From: Acidobacteriota bacterium
GTDB lineage: Bacteria > Acidobacteriota > Holophagae > Acanthopleuribacterales > Acanthopleuribacteraceae
Direction: 5' to 3'
Assembly (NCBI GenBank): GCA_030066195.1
Contig: JASJCB010000037.1
Location: 23,075-87,074, forward strand
Length of the DNA: 64,000 nt
Under the pieces are notes generated by a model. The model was not told the origin of the DNA, did no database searches, and saw nothing but the letters and a program-made list of their open reading frames with translations. The number at the start of each line of letters is the position of its first letter. The stretch's first letter is position 1. Shown here piece after piece: positions 9,647-22,324 of the stretch. The position numbers and the translations under genes are program-made.

Positions 9647-9753
9647 GAATGATCCCTTGACAGGGTGAAGGCAAACCACGCTGTCAGAGCAAGGCACCCG
9701 GCCGTCCAAATCCCGGCGGCAAGCACGTAAAGCAATAACCCATACAGATTCAT
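9643..9753 (-). CDS. Putative 36-residue membrane microprotein translationally coupled to mrpA
   Basis: A short reading frame starts at ATG 9753 behind a GGGAG ribosome binding site with 8-nt spacing. It encodes MNLYGLLLYVLAAG, a tryptophan- and glycine-containing hydrophobic helix, and a polar tail ending TLSRDHS. It is predicted to be one transmembrane helix. Its TGA stop overlaps the mrpA start as ATGA, the same arrangement as the A-B, B-C, D-E and F-G junctions, so it sits as the first gene of the antiporter operon. I do not recognise a family. It could be an assembly or regulatory peptide of the Mrp complex, or a translational leader only. Confidence 0.5.
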   Translation of the reverse strand: MNLYGLLLYVLAAGIWTAGCLALTAWFAFTLSRDHS

Positions 9754-10620
9754 CGGGCAAGCTCCCGGGTTCGGATGACAAGCAGAAAAGGCGACTGTTT
9801 CCTTTCCGCGAAGAACCATGCTCTCTTGACGGGCATTTTCTCATGCTGACACGGTTTTGCCTAGTACTGCCCGACAGGCGAAGCCCGCTTCACCCTGACG
9901 GAACCGAGGTACCGACCGAATCCAAATGGAAAGCTGATCAACCAGGAGTACTTTTGAGGCTTTTTTCGAACTTGATTCCGGGCCTGTCTCGTTGACCCTC
10001 TTGATTTGTGCTGTGTTGCTTGAAATACATCCGGAAAAGATGTCGTGTTGAGTTTTCTGATGAAAAACATTAACTTTTTTACATAACGAACCATTTTTTG
10101 TCTCTTTCGGGGGCCTTCTCCCGGGAAAAGGTCTACCTTGAAACGCTGAAGACGGTATCATTCCCAGGAATAGGACCGGTCGCAGGGTTCGAAGGTAGTA
10201 TCATTCCCGGGAATAATGCCGGTCAGTCGGCAGCATACCGGTCCTATTCGCGGAAAACTGCCCAACCGAAACCCAATTAGGGTTGTCATTCTTAAAAAAG
10301 CGCGGGCGACTCTGAACGCGGTGATATTGAATCCGAGCCGAAAGTTGTGAAATAAAATCGCGAAAGCATCAAGCCGGAGATTTATAGCCTGTCTTTAGCT
10401 CCGGATTGTCCCTTTCCGGGGAATCGAACATCATTTTCAGGTACGGGCAGCGTCATTTCCGAACATAATGTTGTGTTTTTGTGTTCTACAATTTGAAGCC
10501 CCGGGCATGGTGCCCCTGTTTGAATCTCAGAAGGTGTCATGACTGAGAAAAGGTGTCTTGTCTACCGGGGAGCGTTGAACCGTCCTTCGTTTTCAAACCT
10601 ACTGTAATCCGGACCCGCGA
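9754..10620. other. Long intergenic region between mrp and lpxH-like genes
   Basis: About 870 bp without a convincing gene; the open frames here have no hydrophobic, motif or codon-use support. It separates divergent transcription units, so it should hold promoters for both, but I see no strong consensus pair. A repeat-rich block lies at 10115-10250 (listed separately). Confidence 0.6.
10115..10250. repeat. Dispersed intergenic repeat, left copy
   Basis: Within this block CGGTATCATTCCCAGGAAT and a variant GTAGTATCATTCCCGGGAAT occur 50 bp apart, each followed by ACCGGTC- or GCCGGTC-like sequence. The flank CCCGGGAAAAGGTCTACC recurs in reverse orientation near 63829-63846 (GGTAGACCTTTTCCCG core), also next to a CCCGGGAAT motif. 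This suggests a family of short noncoding repeats present at both ends of the window. Copy number elsewhere and any mobility are unknown. Confidence 0.45.
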
Positions 10621-10683
10621 TTGTCGTTGAACCGTCGGACGGTATCATATAAAGTAACGGGCACGCCGACCGGGCGTGGGGAG

Positions 10684-11421
10684 ATGCCTTTGTTTATCGT
10701 TGCCGATGCCCATGTGAGCAGGGCCCAGGACAACCACGAGCCGTTCTTCGAAATGTTGGACGCTTTGCGGGATACCGGTGAGGACGTGGTCTTCCTGGGA
10801 GATATTTTCGACCTCTGGGTTTCGCTGCCCCGCTATGAGGGGCCCCTTCAGCGCCGCTTCCTGGAATGGTGCGCCGCCTACAAGCAAAGCGCTTCGGTGG
10901 GGTATATCGAGGGCAATCGCGAGTTCTACATGGTGCGCCGCAACCGCAACTGTTTCACCTGGTCGGACGGTGCGAAGCATCTCGAGGGCAACATCCTCTT
11001 CGTGCACGGCGACCTCATCAATCGGGCCGACAAAAAGTACCTGCGCTTCCGCCGGCTGAGCAAAAACGCACTGGTGCGCAACGCTGTACGCTTTCTGCCC
11101 TACGGCCCCAAGTTTGCCCATAACATGAAGCTCAAACTGAAGCAGACCAACCATGCTTTTCGCCTCGGCCTGCCCGTGGAAGCCCTGGAAAGTTTCGCCC
11201 GCGCGCGCTTTGCCGAGGGCGTTACCTGCATCCTGGTCGGACATTTCCACGAACCCTACCTTTTCGAGGAAAACGGCGCGGCTTTGCATGTTTTGCCGGA
11301 CTGGTTTACCGATCACCACGTCGGCTATCTGGACAGAACAAACGGTGTTCTGGAAACAGGGCCCTGGCGACAGTTGATTGCCCGGCGGGAGGGTGCGGGC
11401 GCCGACGAGACGAGTACCTGA
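10684..11421 (+). CDS. Calcineurin-like metallophosphoesterase, LpxH-like
   Basis: 245 residues from ATG 10684; the frame is open further upstream to a TTG at 10621, but homologues start close to the metal motif as here. Two-metal phosphoesterase motifs in order: VADAHVS, GDIFDLW, EGNREF (the usual GNHD asparagine kept), LFVHGD and GHFHEP. This set matches UDP-2,3-diacylglucosamine hydrolase (LpxH) of lipid A synthesis, which cleaves UDP-2,3-diacyl-GlcN to lipid X and UMP at the inner membrane, and the length fits (E. coli about 240). The HEPYLFEENG/LPDWFTDHH region is compatible with LpxH-like proteins of other phyla. A different phosphoesterase role is possible. Confidence 0.72.
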   Translation: MPLFIVADAHVSRAQDNHEPFFEMLDALRDTGEDVVFLGDIFDLWVSLPRYEGPLQRRFLEWCAAYKQSASVGYIEGNREFYMVRRNRNCFTWSDGAKHLEGNILFVHGDLINRADKKYLRFRRLSKNALVRNAVRFLPYGPKFAHNMKLKLKQTNHAFRLGLPVEALESFARARFAEGVTCILVGHFHEPYLFEENGAALHVLPDWFTDHHVGYLDRTNGVLETGPWRQLIARREGAGADETST

Positions 11422-11473
11422 GAACCCGCGTCCCATGTGCGGTTTAGCCTTGCTTCGGCCCTTTGGTAATAAG

Positions 11474-11488
11474 GGACCGTTACGGTCC
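11474..11488. promoter_or_regulatory. Perfect 7+1+7 palindrome upstream of the ATP synthase promoter
   Basis: GGACCGT-T-ACGGTCC is a perfect inverted repeat ending 9 bp before a candidate -35 box at 11498. It could be an operator, or a hairpin ending the upstream lpxH-like transcript, although no T-run follows. Confidence 0.35.
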
Positions 11489-11497
11489 AGTTTAGGT

Positions 11498-11526
11498 TTG
11501 ACACACCATGGGAACTATGGTACTTT
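11498..11526 (+). promoter_or_regulatory. Candidate promoter of the ATP synthase operon
   Basis: A perfect TTGACA (11498-11503) is followed after 17 bp by TACTTT (11521-11526). The start site would be near 11533, leaving a leader of about 50 nt before atpF' at 11585. The -10 match is weak but the spacing is ideal. Confidence 0.45.
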
Positions 11527-11584
11527 TTTGGCGCTTTTGGGATGCGTGTAAGCAAACGTTTTTCGGAAAACAGGCAACAAATCT

Positions 11585-12040
11585 ATGCAAGAGATTCTCG
11601 AAGGGTTACCCGACCCGATGCAAATTAACATGACCCTCGTGGTCATTATCGGGATTTTTCTGGTTCTGATCTTCATTTTGAACACCATGATCTTCAAGCC
11701 GCTGGTCGCCAAGCTGGACGAACGCGCGCACCGCATCAAAGAAGGTGCCGAGGCCCGGGAAAATGCCCTGCGGACCGTTGAAGAAAGCGAGGCCCGTTAC
11801 CAATCGGCCATGATCGACGCACGGCGCAAGGCTCAGGCCAAACGCCAGGAGATGTTGAAGGAAACACAGGCGTTGCGAGAGGAAAAAATCGCCGCGGCCC
11901 GTGCGGAAGCGTCGGGAATGACTCAGAAGGTAACGGCCGAGCTGGAAAAACAGGTGAGCACCGCCCGGGCCGACATGGAACGGGAGACGCGACAGATTGC
12001 GGAGCGAATTGCCGCAAGGGTCCTTTCACGTGCGAGCTAG
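11585..12040 (+). CDS. atpF': ATP synthase F0 subunit b' (peripheral stalk)
   Basis: 151 residues. A single N-terminal membrane helix (about residues 17-36, VVIIGIFLVLIFILNTMIF) is followed by a long charged, alanine-rich alpha-helix, the peripheral stalk. FKPLVAKLDERAHRIKEGAEA after the membrane helix is typical of the b/b' family. It is the first gene of the operon b'-b-delta-alpha-gamma-beta-epsilon. Possession of both b' and b is known from photosynthetic bacteria, alphaproteobacteria and several deltaproteobacterial lineages. b and b' form a heterodimer that holds F1 static against the rotor. Confidence 0.85.
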   Translation: MQEILEGLPDPMQINMTLVVIIGIFLVLIFILNTMIFKPLVAKLDERAHRIKEGAEARENALRTVEESEARYQSAMIDARRKAQAKRQEMLKETQALREEKIAAARAEASGMTQKVTAELEKQVSTARADMERETRQIAERIAARVLSRAS

Positions 12041-12082
12041 GCTCACCGATGTGCTGCCCCTAACGACGAGAAGGTTGTGTGA

Positions 12083-12648
12083 ATGAACATCTTAGTGAAA
12101 AAATTATGTCTCCCGGCGCTGCTGCTCTTCTTCACCATGCCGGTGCTTGCAGCCGGCGGCGAAGTGGAGCCTATCAAGTGGATGAAACTGGTCTACAAGG
12201 TCATCAACGTCATCATCTTCTTCGGTGGCCTGGGCTGGCTGTTGCGCAAGAGCGTCAGCGAATTTTTCAGTAACCGTGAGCGGAATATCCGGGACTCGCT
12301 GGAACTGGCCGAGAAATCGGTGAAGGACGCCAAGGAAAAGCTGGACGAGATCGAACGCAACATGGCGAACCTGGACAACCAGTTGGAAGATATCCACGAG
12401 CAGGCCAAGCAAGATCTCGCCACCGAGACCGAGAACATGCAAGCCCAGGCCAAGCAAGATGCCGAACGCATCCTGGCCCTGGCCAAAGCCGAGTGCGAGA
12501 ACATGAAGCGCGAAGCCTTGATGGGCTTGAAGAAACAGTTGGCGGACATGGCTGTCAAGGAAGCCGAAACCATCATCGAAGACAGCATGACCGAGGACGA
12601 GCGCAATCGCCTCTTCACCGACTTCACTGCTAGACTGGGGGCGCGCTC

Positions 12649-12652
<4 letters not shown>
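12083..12652 (+). CDS. atpF: ATP synthase F0 subunit b (peripheral stalk)
   Basis: 189 residues. The N-terminus looks like a cleavable signal (hydrophobic stretch ending PVLAAGG, about residue 25), followed by the true membrane helix (VINVIIFFGGLGWLL) and a long coiled, charged helix to the end. Two N-terminal hydrophobic segments in subunit b are characteristic of deltaproteobacteria-like ATP synthases. The end overlaps atpH by 4 nt. Together with b' it forms the stator stalk and contacts the delta subunit. Confidence 0.87.
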
Positions 12653-14717
<2,065 letters not shown>

Positions 14718-14720
14718 ACC

Positions 14721-17020
<2,300 letters not shown>

Positions 17021-17032
17021 GGCGAGGATCTA

Positions 17033-17434
17033 ATGAACAAACTAACATTAGAGGTATTGACCCCGGAGAAAGAGGCCGTCAACCGGCAGGTAGATTCGGT
17101 TTATCTACAGGGAACGCTTGGTCGATTGGGCATTCTGCCCGAACACACCACGCTCATTTCCACCCTGGATTTCGGCGTACTTGAATTGAACGACGGCGGC
17201 GTCAGGGAGGAAATGCTCTGCGGGACCGGCCTGGTAGAAGTCGCCGATAACCGTGTAACCGTCCTGGTTCGAAGCGCTGAGGCCAAGGGCGATATCGACG
17301 TGGAGCGCGCCAAACAAGCCATGGACCGCGCACGTCAGCGTCGCGACTCCAAGGCCGAAGACATCGACATGTTGCGCGCTGAGGCCTCTCTGGCTCGCGC
17401 TGTAGAGCGTCTTCGTTTCTCCGGGCATCAATAG
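17033..17434 (+). CDS. atpC: ATP synthase F1 subunit epsilon
   Basis: 133 residues: an N-terminal beta-sandwich (VYLQGTLGRLGILPEHTTLI) and a C-terminal pair of helices (DVERAKQAMDRARQRRDSK), as in bacterial epsilon subunits. Rotor subunit and regulator of ATP hydrolysis. Last F1 gene; 35 bp separate it from the methyltransferase gene, which may be co-transcribed. Genes for subunits a and c are not in the window and must lie elsewhere. Confidence 0.93.
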   Translation: MNKLTLEVLTPEKEAVNRQVDSVYLQGTLGRLGILPEHTTLISTLDFGVLELNDGGVREEMLCGTGLVEVADNRVTVLVRSAEAKGDIDVERAKQAMDRARQRRDSKAEDIDMLRAEASLARAVERLRFSGHQ

Positions 17435-17469
17435 AACATTCGCGGCGGCGACCGACCGGGAGACCGTTT

Positions 17470-18159
17470 ATGTCGCAAACTCAGTGGTCGCCGCCCGAAC
17501 TCAGTCAGCCGGAACACGGTTATCGCTACACCACCGATTCCTGGCTTCTGGTTTCCTACGCCGCGGCTTTTCAGCCGCGGCGTTGGTGTGATATGGGAAC
17601 GGGTTGCGGTGTGATTGCCTACGGTTTGGCCCGACGCCTGAACCACTCAACGGGCGTTGCCGTGGAGCGCCGGCGGGATCTCGCTCGTTTCGCCCGGCAG
17701 AATCTGGCCGAGCTTCCCGTAACCTTAATCGAGGGAGATCTGCGTTTCTTCCCCTGGCGCCCGCGTCAATTCGACCTGCTGGTGTGCAATCCGCCCTATT
17801 TCGAAACAGGTACGGGGCGACTGAGCAAGGTAAGGGCCAGAGCGGAAGCCAGGCACACACTACATGGCGGCATCGGTGAATTCGCGCGGGATATGCGCCA
17901 TGCCCTCAGGCGCGACGGCCGTTTGTGTTTTATCTTTCCCACGGACCGGTTGCAACTCGCTTTGGATGAAATGACCGACAGCGGCTGGCACGCCGTTGAT
18001 CGTCTGGACATCCTGAGTTACAAGGATCGCGACCCGGTTCTGAGCTGCATGTGTATGATGCCCCGACCCGCCGGACAAATGACGCGGAACAGGCTGGTTT
18101 TATACGAGGCACATCGGCGGTTCACACCGCGAGCTGTATCCTTTTTAGGGCGCTTCTGA
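17470..18159 (+). CDS. tRNA1(Val) A37 N6-methyltransferase-like protein (TrmN6 family)
   Basis: 229 residues, a Rossmann-like SAM methyltransferase. Motif I is CDMGTGCGVIAYGLA (about residues 40-54), an acidic residue ends the second strand (VAVERRRDL), and the N6-adenine/N5-glutamine active-site motif NPPYF is at about residues 108-112. The N-terminal QPEHGYRYTTDSWLL fits the family pattern QxxxGYRFSxDS of TrmN6. It probably methylates a nucleobase in tRNA. A perfect 10-bp inverted repeat with a 4-nt loop (17559-17582) lies inside the coding sequence. Confidence 0.78.
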   Translation: MSQTQWSPPELSQPEHGYRYTTDSWLLVSYAAAFQPRRWCDMGTGCGVIAYGLARRLNHSTGVAVERRRDLARFARQNLAELPVTLIEGDLRFFPWRPRQFDLLVCNPPYFETGTGRLSKVRARAEARHTLHGGIGEFARDMRHALRRDGRLCFIFPTDRLQLALDEMTDSGWHAVDRLDILSYKDRDPVLSCMCMMPRPAGQMTRNRLVLYEAHRRFTPRAVSFLGRF

Positions 18160-18560
18160 GCGGGCGAACCACTCCGTTTACATTGCTTACTGAAATTTTT
18201 CGCAATGTTTACTCGTGCTCTTTGCCGGCAAACAAGCTTGGGGAGGGTGATGACAACATAGGAACTAACGGTGTTGCCCTTGTGCTGATCTATTCTACGA
18301 ACCCAAGTCCAGCTTGTTTCACGGCGTCGACTAAAGACTTTAATTTGTGCAGGTTAAAGAGAGATCAGCAAGGCGATTGGTTCCGATGAGCGGATGGGGA
18401 CACGGGCCGGCGAGGACCGAGCCGGGTCCCGTGCCGGTTCCTTTTCGCGGGCAATTTCCGGTTCCCGGTAATGCACTTGGTTTCAAAGGAAATCCCTGCT
18501 AGAATATGGTGCTCATTACCGGCTGGTAACACGGGTAAATTACATCGAGGAGTCCGATTC
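18160..18560. other. Intergenic region upstream of the LivK-like gene
   Basis: 400 bp with no convincing gene. The promoter at 18477-18505 lies at the right end. Near 18412-18475 there is a GC-rich stretch of recurring GTCCCGTGCCGGTTCC-like words, without a clear terminator. Confidence 0.5.
18477..18505 (+). promoter_or_regulatory. Candidate sigma-70 promoter of the LivK-like gene
   Basis: TTGGTT (18477-18482), 17-bp spacer, TAGAAT (18500-18505). The start would be near 18512, with a leader of about 50 nt containing GAGGAG before ATG 18561. The -10 is a 5/6 match and the -35 is weaker. Confidence 0.45.
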
Positions 18561-19787
18561 ATGAAGTGTATGAGGGTGGTGACATTTTTTGCCCTGATCG
18601 GCTTTGCGCTGCTGACAAGTGGATGTTTCAATACCGAGAATGTCAAGGTCGGGGTCATCATTCCGGAAAAAGGCAGCCTCGCCCAGTACGGCTATCAGAT
18701 CAAGTCCGGGATCGAAATGGCTCAAGAGGAAATTGCGGCTTTGGCCGGCCAGGAATTGACGATTCAACTTGCTCCCGACGAAATCCGTACGATAACCATG
18801 AAGAACTACGAGTTCTTTTATGAAGTTGAGGACGAAAACAACATCGAGGCCATCAAACAATCGTTTGAAAACCTGAGGAAGAAGGGCGTTTCCGTGATTA
18901 TCGGACCCGCGTCCAGTGCCGGTACGCTTGCCCTGACGGAACTGGCCAACAAAAACCGCATTCTGTTGCTGTCTCCTTCCGCGTCCTCGCCCGAGATCAA
19001 TTCCGAGGGCGGTGACTGGGTGTTCCGGAACTATCCTTCCGATACTCTCGAAGCACAAAAGCTGGCAAGTACCATCTTCAACAAGATGCGTATCCAAAAA
19101 CTCCTCGTTGTCCGGGCGGAAAACACTTTTGCCGAGGGTATCAGCATGGAAATGCTGCGCTTCTCCCGCCAGAACAGTAAAGACATCCCCAACACGGTCG
19201 TCAAATTCAGCCCCAATGTCAAAGAAGCCGATTATAAGGCCGCTGTCGATAAGATCGTAGACATTGCGCCCCAGGGCATTTTTTTGGCTGCCTACACCGA
19301 TCAGTTGATCGAACTGATCAAAGAAATCCGCAGCCGTGAAGAACTGAAAGACCTGTACATTTTCACCTGCTCCGCTTTCGTACACAGTGATGTCATGGAA
19401 GAGTTGGGCAAGGAAATGATCGAGGGCATCATGTTCACCGCTTACGAGTGGGATCCCAATTCTTCAAAGCCCGAGATCAAGGCGTTTTCCGACAAGTTCC
19501 AAAGCAAATACCACGTGGCACCCAGCATTTTCGCGGCCACGGGTTACGATTCGGTGATGATCATGGCGCAAGCCGTTAACTTTGCCGATCACTGGATTGT
19601 CGACGAGGTCCAAGACCAGTTCAACCAGATCAACTACAAAAGCCCCCTGTTGGGCGAAACGGCCTTCAGTAAGAGCGGCAACGTAACCCGCATCCCGTTG
19701 GTCTACCAGATCCGGGACGGCGCTAAGATCATTCTGAGCGAAGAAGATATCGCCAAGATCAAATCCGCTGTGCTGTTGAGTATGTAA
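18561..19787 (+). CDS. Branched-chain amino acid-type ABC substrate-binding lipoprotein (LivK-like)
   Basis: 408 residues from ATG 18561, with GAGGAG upstream. The signal peptide ends in lipobox LTSGC (about residues 15-19), so it is a lipoprotein. The rest is a type 1 periplasmic-binding fold: VKVGVIIPEKGSLAQYG, VSVIIGPASSAGTLALTEL and LLLSPSASSPEINSEGGDWV match the Peripla_BP_6/LivK family. No permease or ATPase genes adjoin it and a terminator follows, so it is an orphan receptor that may serve a distant transporter or a sensor. The ligand is unknown. Confidence 0.85.
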   Translation: MKCMRVVTFFALIGFALLTSGCFNTENVKVGVIIPEKGSLAQYGYQIKSGIEMAQEEIAALAGQELTIQLAPDEIRTITMKNYEFFYEVEDENNIEAIKQSFENLRKKGVSVIIGPASSAGTLALTELANKNRILLLSPSASSPEINSEGGDWVFRNYPSDTLEAQKLASTIFNKMRIQKLLVVRAENTFAEGISMEMLRFSRQNSKDIPNTVVKFSPNVKEADYKAAVDKIVDIAPQGIFLAAYTDQLIELIKEIRSREELKDLYIFTCSAFVHSDVMEELGKEMIEGIMFTAYEWDPNSSKPEIKAFSDKFQSKYHVAPSIFAATGYDSVMIMAQAVNFADHWIVDEVQDQFNQINYKSPLLGETAFSKSGNVTRIPLVYQIRDGAKIILSEEDIAKIKSAVLLSM

Positions 19788-19830
19788 CCAGATTTCAAGC
19801 GTCCGCTTGAATTGAAAATCTTATCCTCTG

Positions 19831-19860
19831 AAAGCCCGCCGTTGCGCGGGCTTTCTTGTT
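19831..19860 (+). terminator. Rho-independent terminator after the LivK-like gene
   Basis: AAAGCCCGC (19831-19839) pairs perfectly with GCGGGCTTT (19846-19854) around a 6-nt loop, followed by a T-rich CTTGTT. It lies 44 bp after the stop codon. Confidence 0.8.
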
Positions 19861-19944
19861 ATGGTTGCATGGATTACCCGGTTCTACTTTCGACAGATCA
19901 TTTCGATGGTTAGGGCCGGGCAGGACCAAAAAAAGTTAATTCGC

Positions 19945-19976
19945 TTGAGCGGTATCGGGATGGGGTAAACTAAAAT
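19945..19976 (+). promoter_or_regulatory. Possible promoter of the IIA-ClC pair
   Basis: TTGAGC (19945-19950) precedes TAAACT (19966, spacer 15) and TAAAAT (19971-19976, spacer 20). Both spacings are off the optimum. Position fits, about 30 nt before ATG 20005. Confidence 0.3.
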
Positions 19977-20004
19977 ATCAGCCGTCCGTGTTTTGGAGCA
20001 GCCG

Positions 20005-20451
20005 ATGCCGCTGACCGACCTGATACATCGCCACAATATTGTTCTTCTGGAAAGCCACACCAAACAAGCTGTTTTAGAGGAGTTGGTTTGTGCTGCCGCA
20101 CGGAACCCCCAGGTCAAAGATGAGGAATCTCTTTTGGCGGCTATCCTGGACCGTGAATCAGAGTACACCACCGGTATCGGTTTCGGTCTGGCGGTGCCTC
20201 ATGCGCGGGTGGATGCGGTTACAGAACGCATTGTAGTGCTGGGTCGCAGTATTCGTCCCATCGACTTTCAGGCTCTAGACGGTCAGAGCGTCTCCATCTT
20301 TGTGTTGATCGCCGTGGGCACCGACCAGCATAAGGAATATATCAGGGCGTTGGCCCGGTTTGCCCAGGCCTTGAAACAGGGATCGGTTCGAGAGGCCGTG
20401 CTGAGGGCATCCAACCCGGATGAAATCTACACCGTCTTGGAACAGACCTGA
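20005..20451 (+). CDS. PTS EIIA domain protein, PtsN (EIIA-Ntr)-like
   Basis: 148 residues from ATG 20005, with GGAG 6 nt upstream. The IIA(Fru)/Ntr fold is shown by LLAAILDRESEYTTGIGFG and the phosphorylation-site motif GLAVPHARVD (histidine at about residue 71). Such stand-alone domains usually act as phosphorylation-dependent regulators of transporters or kinases rather than in sugar uptake. It is 25 bp upstream of a ClC gene on the same strand, so it may regulate or be co-regulated with the anion transporter. No EI or HPr gene is in the window. Confidence 0.82.
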   Translation: MPLTDLIHRHNIVLLESHTKQAVLEELVCAAARNPQVKDEESLLAAILDRESEYTTGIGFGLAVPHARVDAVTERIVVLGRSIRPIDFQALDGQSVSIFVLIAVGTDQHKEYIRALARFAQALKQGSVREAVLRASNPDEIYTVLEQT

Positions 20452-20476
20452 TACGGAGCCGCTGGAGTCGGACTCT

Positions 20477-22324
20477 ATGGATCTATGGAAACGGTTCACC
20501 AATAATCCGGCAGTCAAGATGATCCTCCTCAGCCTTTTAGTTGGGATCATGGCCGGTCTGGCCGCACTGCTGTTTCTCTATGGTCTTGAAGTTGCGAGTA
20601 CCTGGTTTCAGGGACAATTGATGCAAGTCTTTCACCCGCAGCCGACCGGCGAGCAACTTGGCTTGATCGACGGCGGGGAAAGCCTGGGCCTGGGCTTTCG
20701 GCACGCGGGCATTGCCTGGTTGGTGGTTCTGGTACCGGCCTTGGGCGGTTTGTTGAGCGGCCTGTTATGTCATCGCTGGGCGCCGGAGGCGGAGGGCCAC
20801 GGCATCGATGCCGTAATCAGGGCCTTCCACAATAATCGCGGCAAGATCCCGGTGCGCGTCCCCCTGATCAAAGGACTGGCTACCTGCTTTACGCTGGGCA
20901 GCGGCGGTTCCGGCGGTCGCGAGGGTCCCATTGCCTTGATCGGCAGCGGTTTGGCTTCCTGGGTTGCCGAACGTTTCCACCTCTCGGTTCGGGACCGGCG
21001 CATGCTGATTCTGGCGGGCGCGGCCGGAGGGATCGGGGCCATGTTCCGCGCCCCCCTCGGCGGCGCCGTCAGCGCCATCGAAGTGCTGTACCAGGACGAT
21101 GTGGAAACCGAGGCTCTGGTAGGCGCGGTGGTTTCCGCGGTGACCGCGTATTCGTTGTTCCTGGTGCTCTCACCCTACTTATTCGGTTTCGAGAGTCCGG
21201 TCATCTTTGCCATTCCCGAAATCACGTTTCAACCCGTTCACCTGGTCTTCTATCTTTTACTTACTTTTGCCTGTGCAACTCTGGGCAAGCTCTATGTCTC
21301 GGTTTTTCACGGCATCAAGGAGCGGTTGTTCAACGCGGTGCCGTTGAACGGAATCTTGAAACCGGCCTTGGGCGGATTGTGCGTGGGGCTGATCGCCCTG
21401 ATGGTTCCGCAAACACTGGGCATAGGTATGGGCTATGTGCAGGAGGCCTTGAATTTCGATCCCGCCGCGACGGATTTGGGACCGGTGATCCGGTTTTGCA
21501 TCATCCTGATCCTGCTCAAGATTTTGACCGTGTCCATCACCATGGGCAGCGGCGGGTCCGGCGGTGTATTCGGCCCCTGTATGCTGATCGGCGGTTTGAC
21601 CGGGTTTACGGTGGGCCTGTTGGTCTACCAGTTACAGCCGCAGTTTTTTCCCAATATCGCGCCGCCTTCGATCAGTGCATTTGTCATCCTCGGCATGGCT
21701 GCCTTCTTCGCGGGATTGGCCAACGCTCCCTTGGGCGCTCTTGTCATGGCCAGTGAAATGACCGGCGGCTACGCCCTGTTGGCGCCTTTGATGCTGGTGA
21801 GCGTGTTGGCCATGATCTTCAACCGTCGTGATTCCATTTATCACGGCCAGGTGAAGGATAAGTTCCATTCACCGGCTCATCTGTGCGATATCAGTTTCGA
21901 GGTGTTGAGTAATATCAAGTTGGCCGATGTCTATAAACCGGCCGAGGTCTTGACCGTGGACATCACCAGCACCCTGGCCAAGCTTCGCAAAATCATCAGC
22001 GATGATCGTTACCAATTCCCCCTGGTGGTGCACAATCGCGAAGGGAAATTGGCGGGCATGCTCAGCCTGGGTACCATCCGCGAGGCCATGTTCGACGTGG
22101 AGTTGAACCACTTGGTGATTGTTCACGATGTGATGACCAAAATCGTCGTTGCGCACTTGCATGAAGATCTGCACACGGTCTTGGTCAAGTTTACCGAACA
22201 CGGTTACGGCCGCCTGCCGATAGTGGCCAGGGAGGAACCGGATAAGGTTCTGGGTTATATCGCATATCAAGAAGTGATGGATGCCTACCAGAAGGAAATC
22301 GCCCGATTGAAAAGCAGTGAATGA
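20477..22324 (+). CDS. ClC-type chloride channel/transporter with C-terminal CBS pair
   Basis: 615 residues from ATG 20477. ClC core with selectivity motifs GSGGSGGREGPIALIGSGLA (GREGP carries the gating glutamate) and GSGGSGGVFGPCMLIGG (GxFxP type). The C-terminus (about residues 490-610) contains two CBS domains (DRYQFPLVVHNREGKLAGML and HGYGRLPIVAREEPDKVLGY), as in ClC proteins regulated by adenine nucleotides. At the place of the intracellular proton glutamate of E. coli ClC-ec1 (sequence IIEEM) it reads AIEVL, with valine instead of the second glutamate, as in channel-type ClCs. The alignment is by eye. Confidence 0.9.
   Translation: MDLWKRFTNNPAVKMILLSLLVGIMAGLAALLFLYGLEVASTWFQGQLMQVFHPQPTGEQLGLIDGGESLGLGFRHAGIAWLVVLVPALGGLLSGLLCHRWAPEAEGHGIDAVIRAFHNNRGKIPVRVPLIKGLATCFTLGSGGSGGREGPIALIGSGLASWVAERFHLSVRDRRMLILAGAAGGIGAMFRAPLGGAVSAIEVLYQDDVETEALVGAVVSAVTAYSLFLVLSPYLFGFESPVIFAIPEITFQPVHLVFYLLLTFACATLGKLYVSVFHGIKERLFNAVPLNGILKPALGGLCVGLIALMVPQTLGIGMGYVQEALNFDPAATDLGPVIRFCIILILLKILTVSITMGSGGSGGVFGPCMLIGGLTGFTVGLLVYQLQPQFFPNIAPPSISAFVILGMAAFFAGLANAPLGALVMASEMTGGYALLAPLMLVSVLAMIFNRRDSIYHGQVKDKFHSPAHLCDISFEVLSNIKLADVYKPAEVLTVDITSTLAKLRKIISDDRYQFPLVVHNREGKLAGMLSLGTIREAMFDVELNHLVIVHDVMTKIVVAHLHEDLHTVLVKFTEHGYGRLPIVAREEPDKVLGYIAYQEVMDAYQKEIARLKSSE

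Noticed and set aside
9841..10161. 106-codon frame upstream of the mrp operon
   Set aside because: No family feature, covers the repeat block, no convincing start site.
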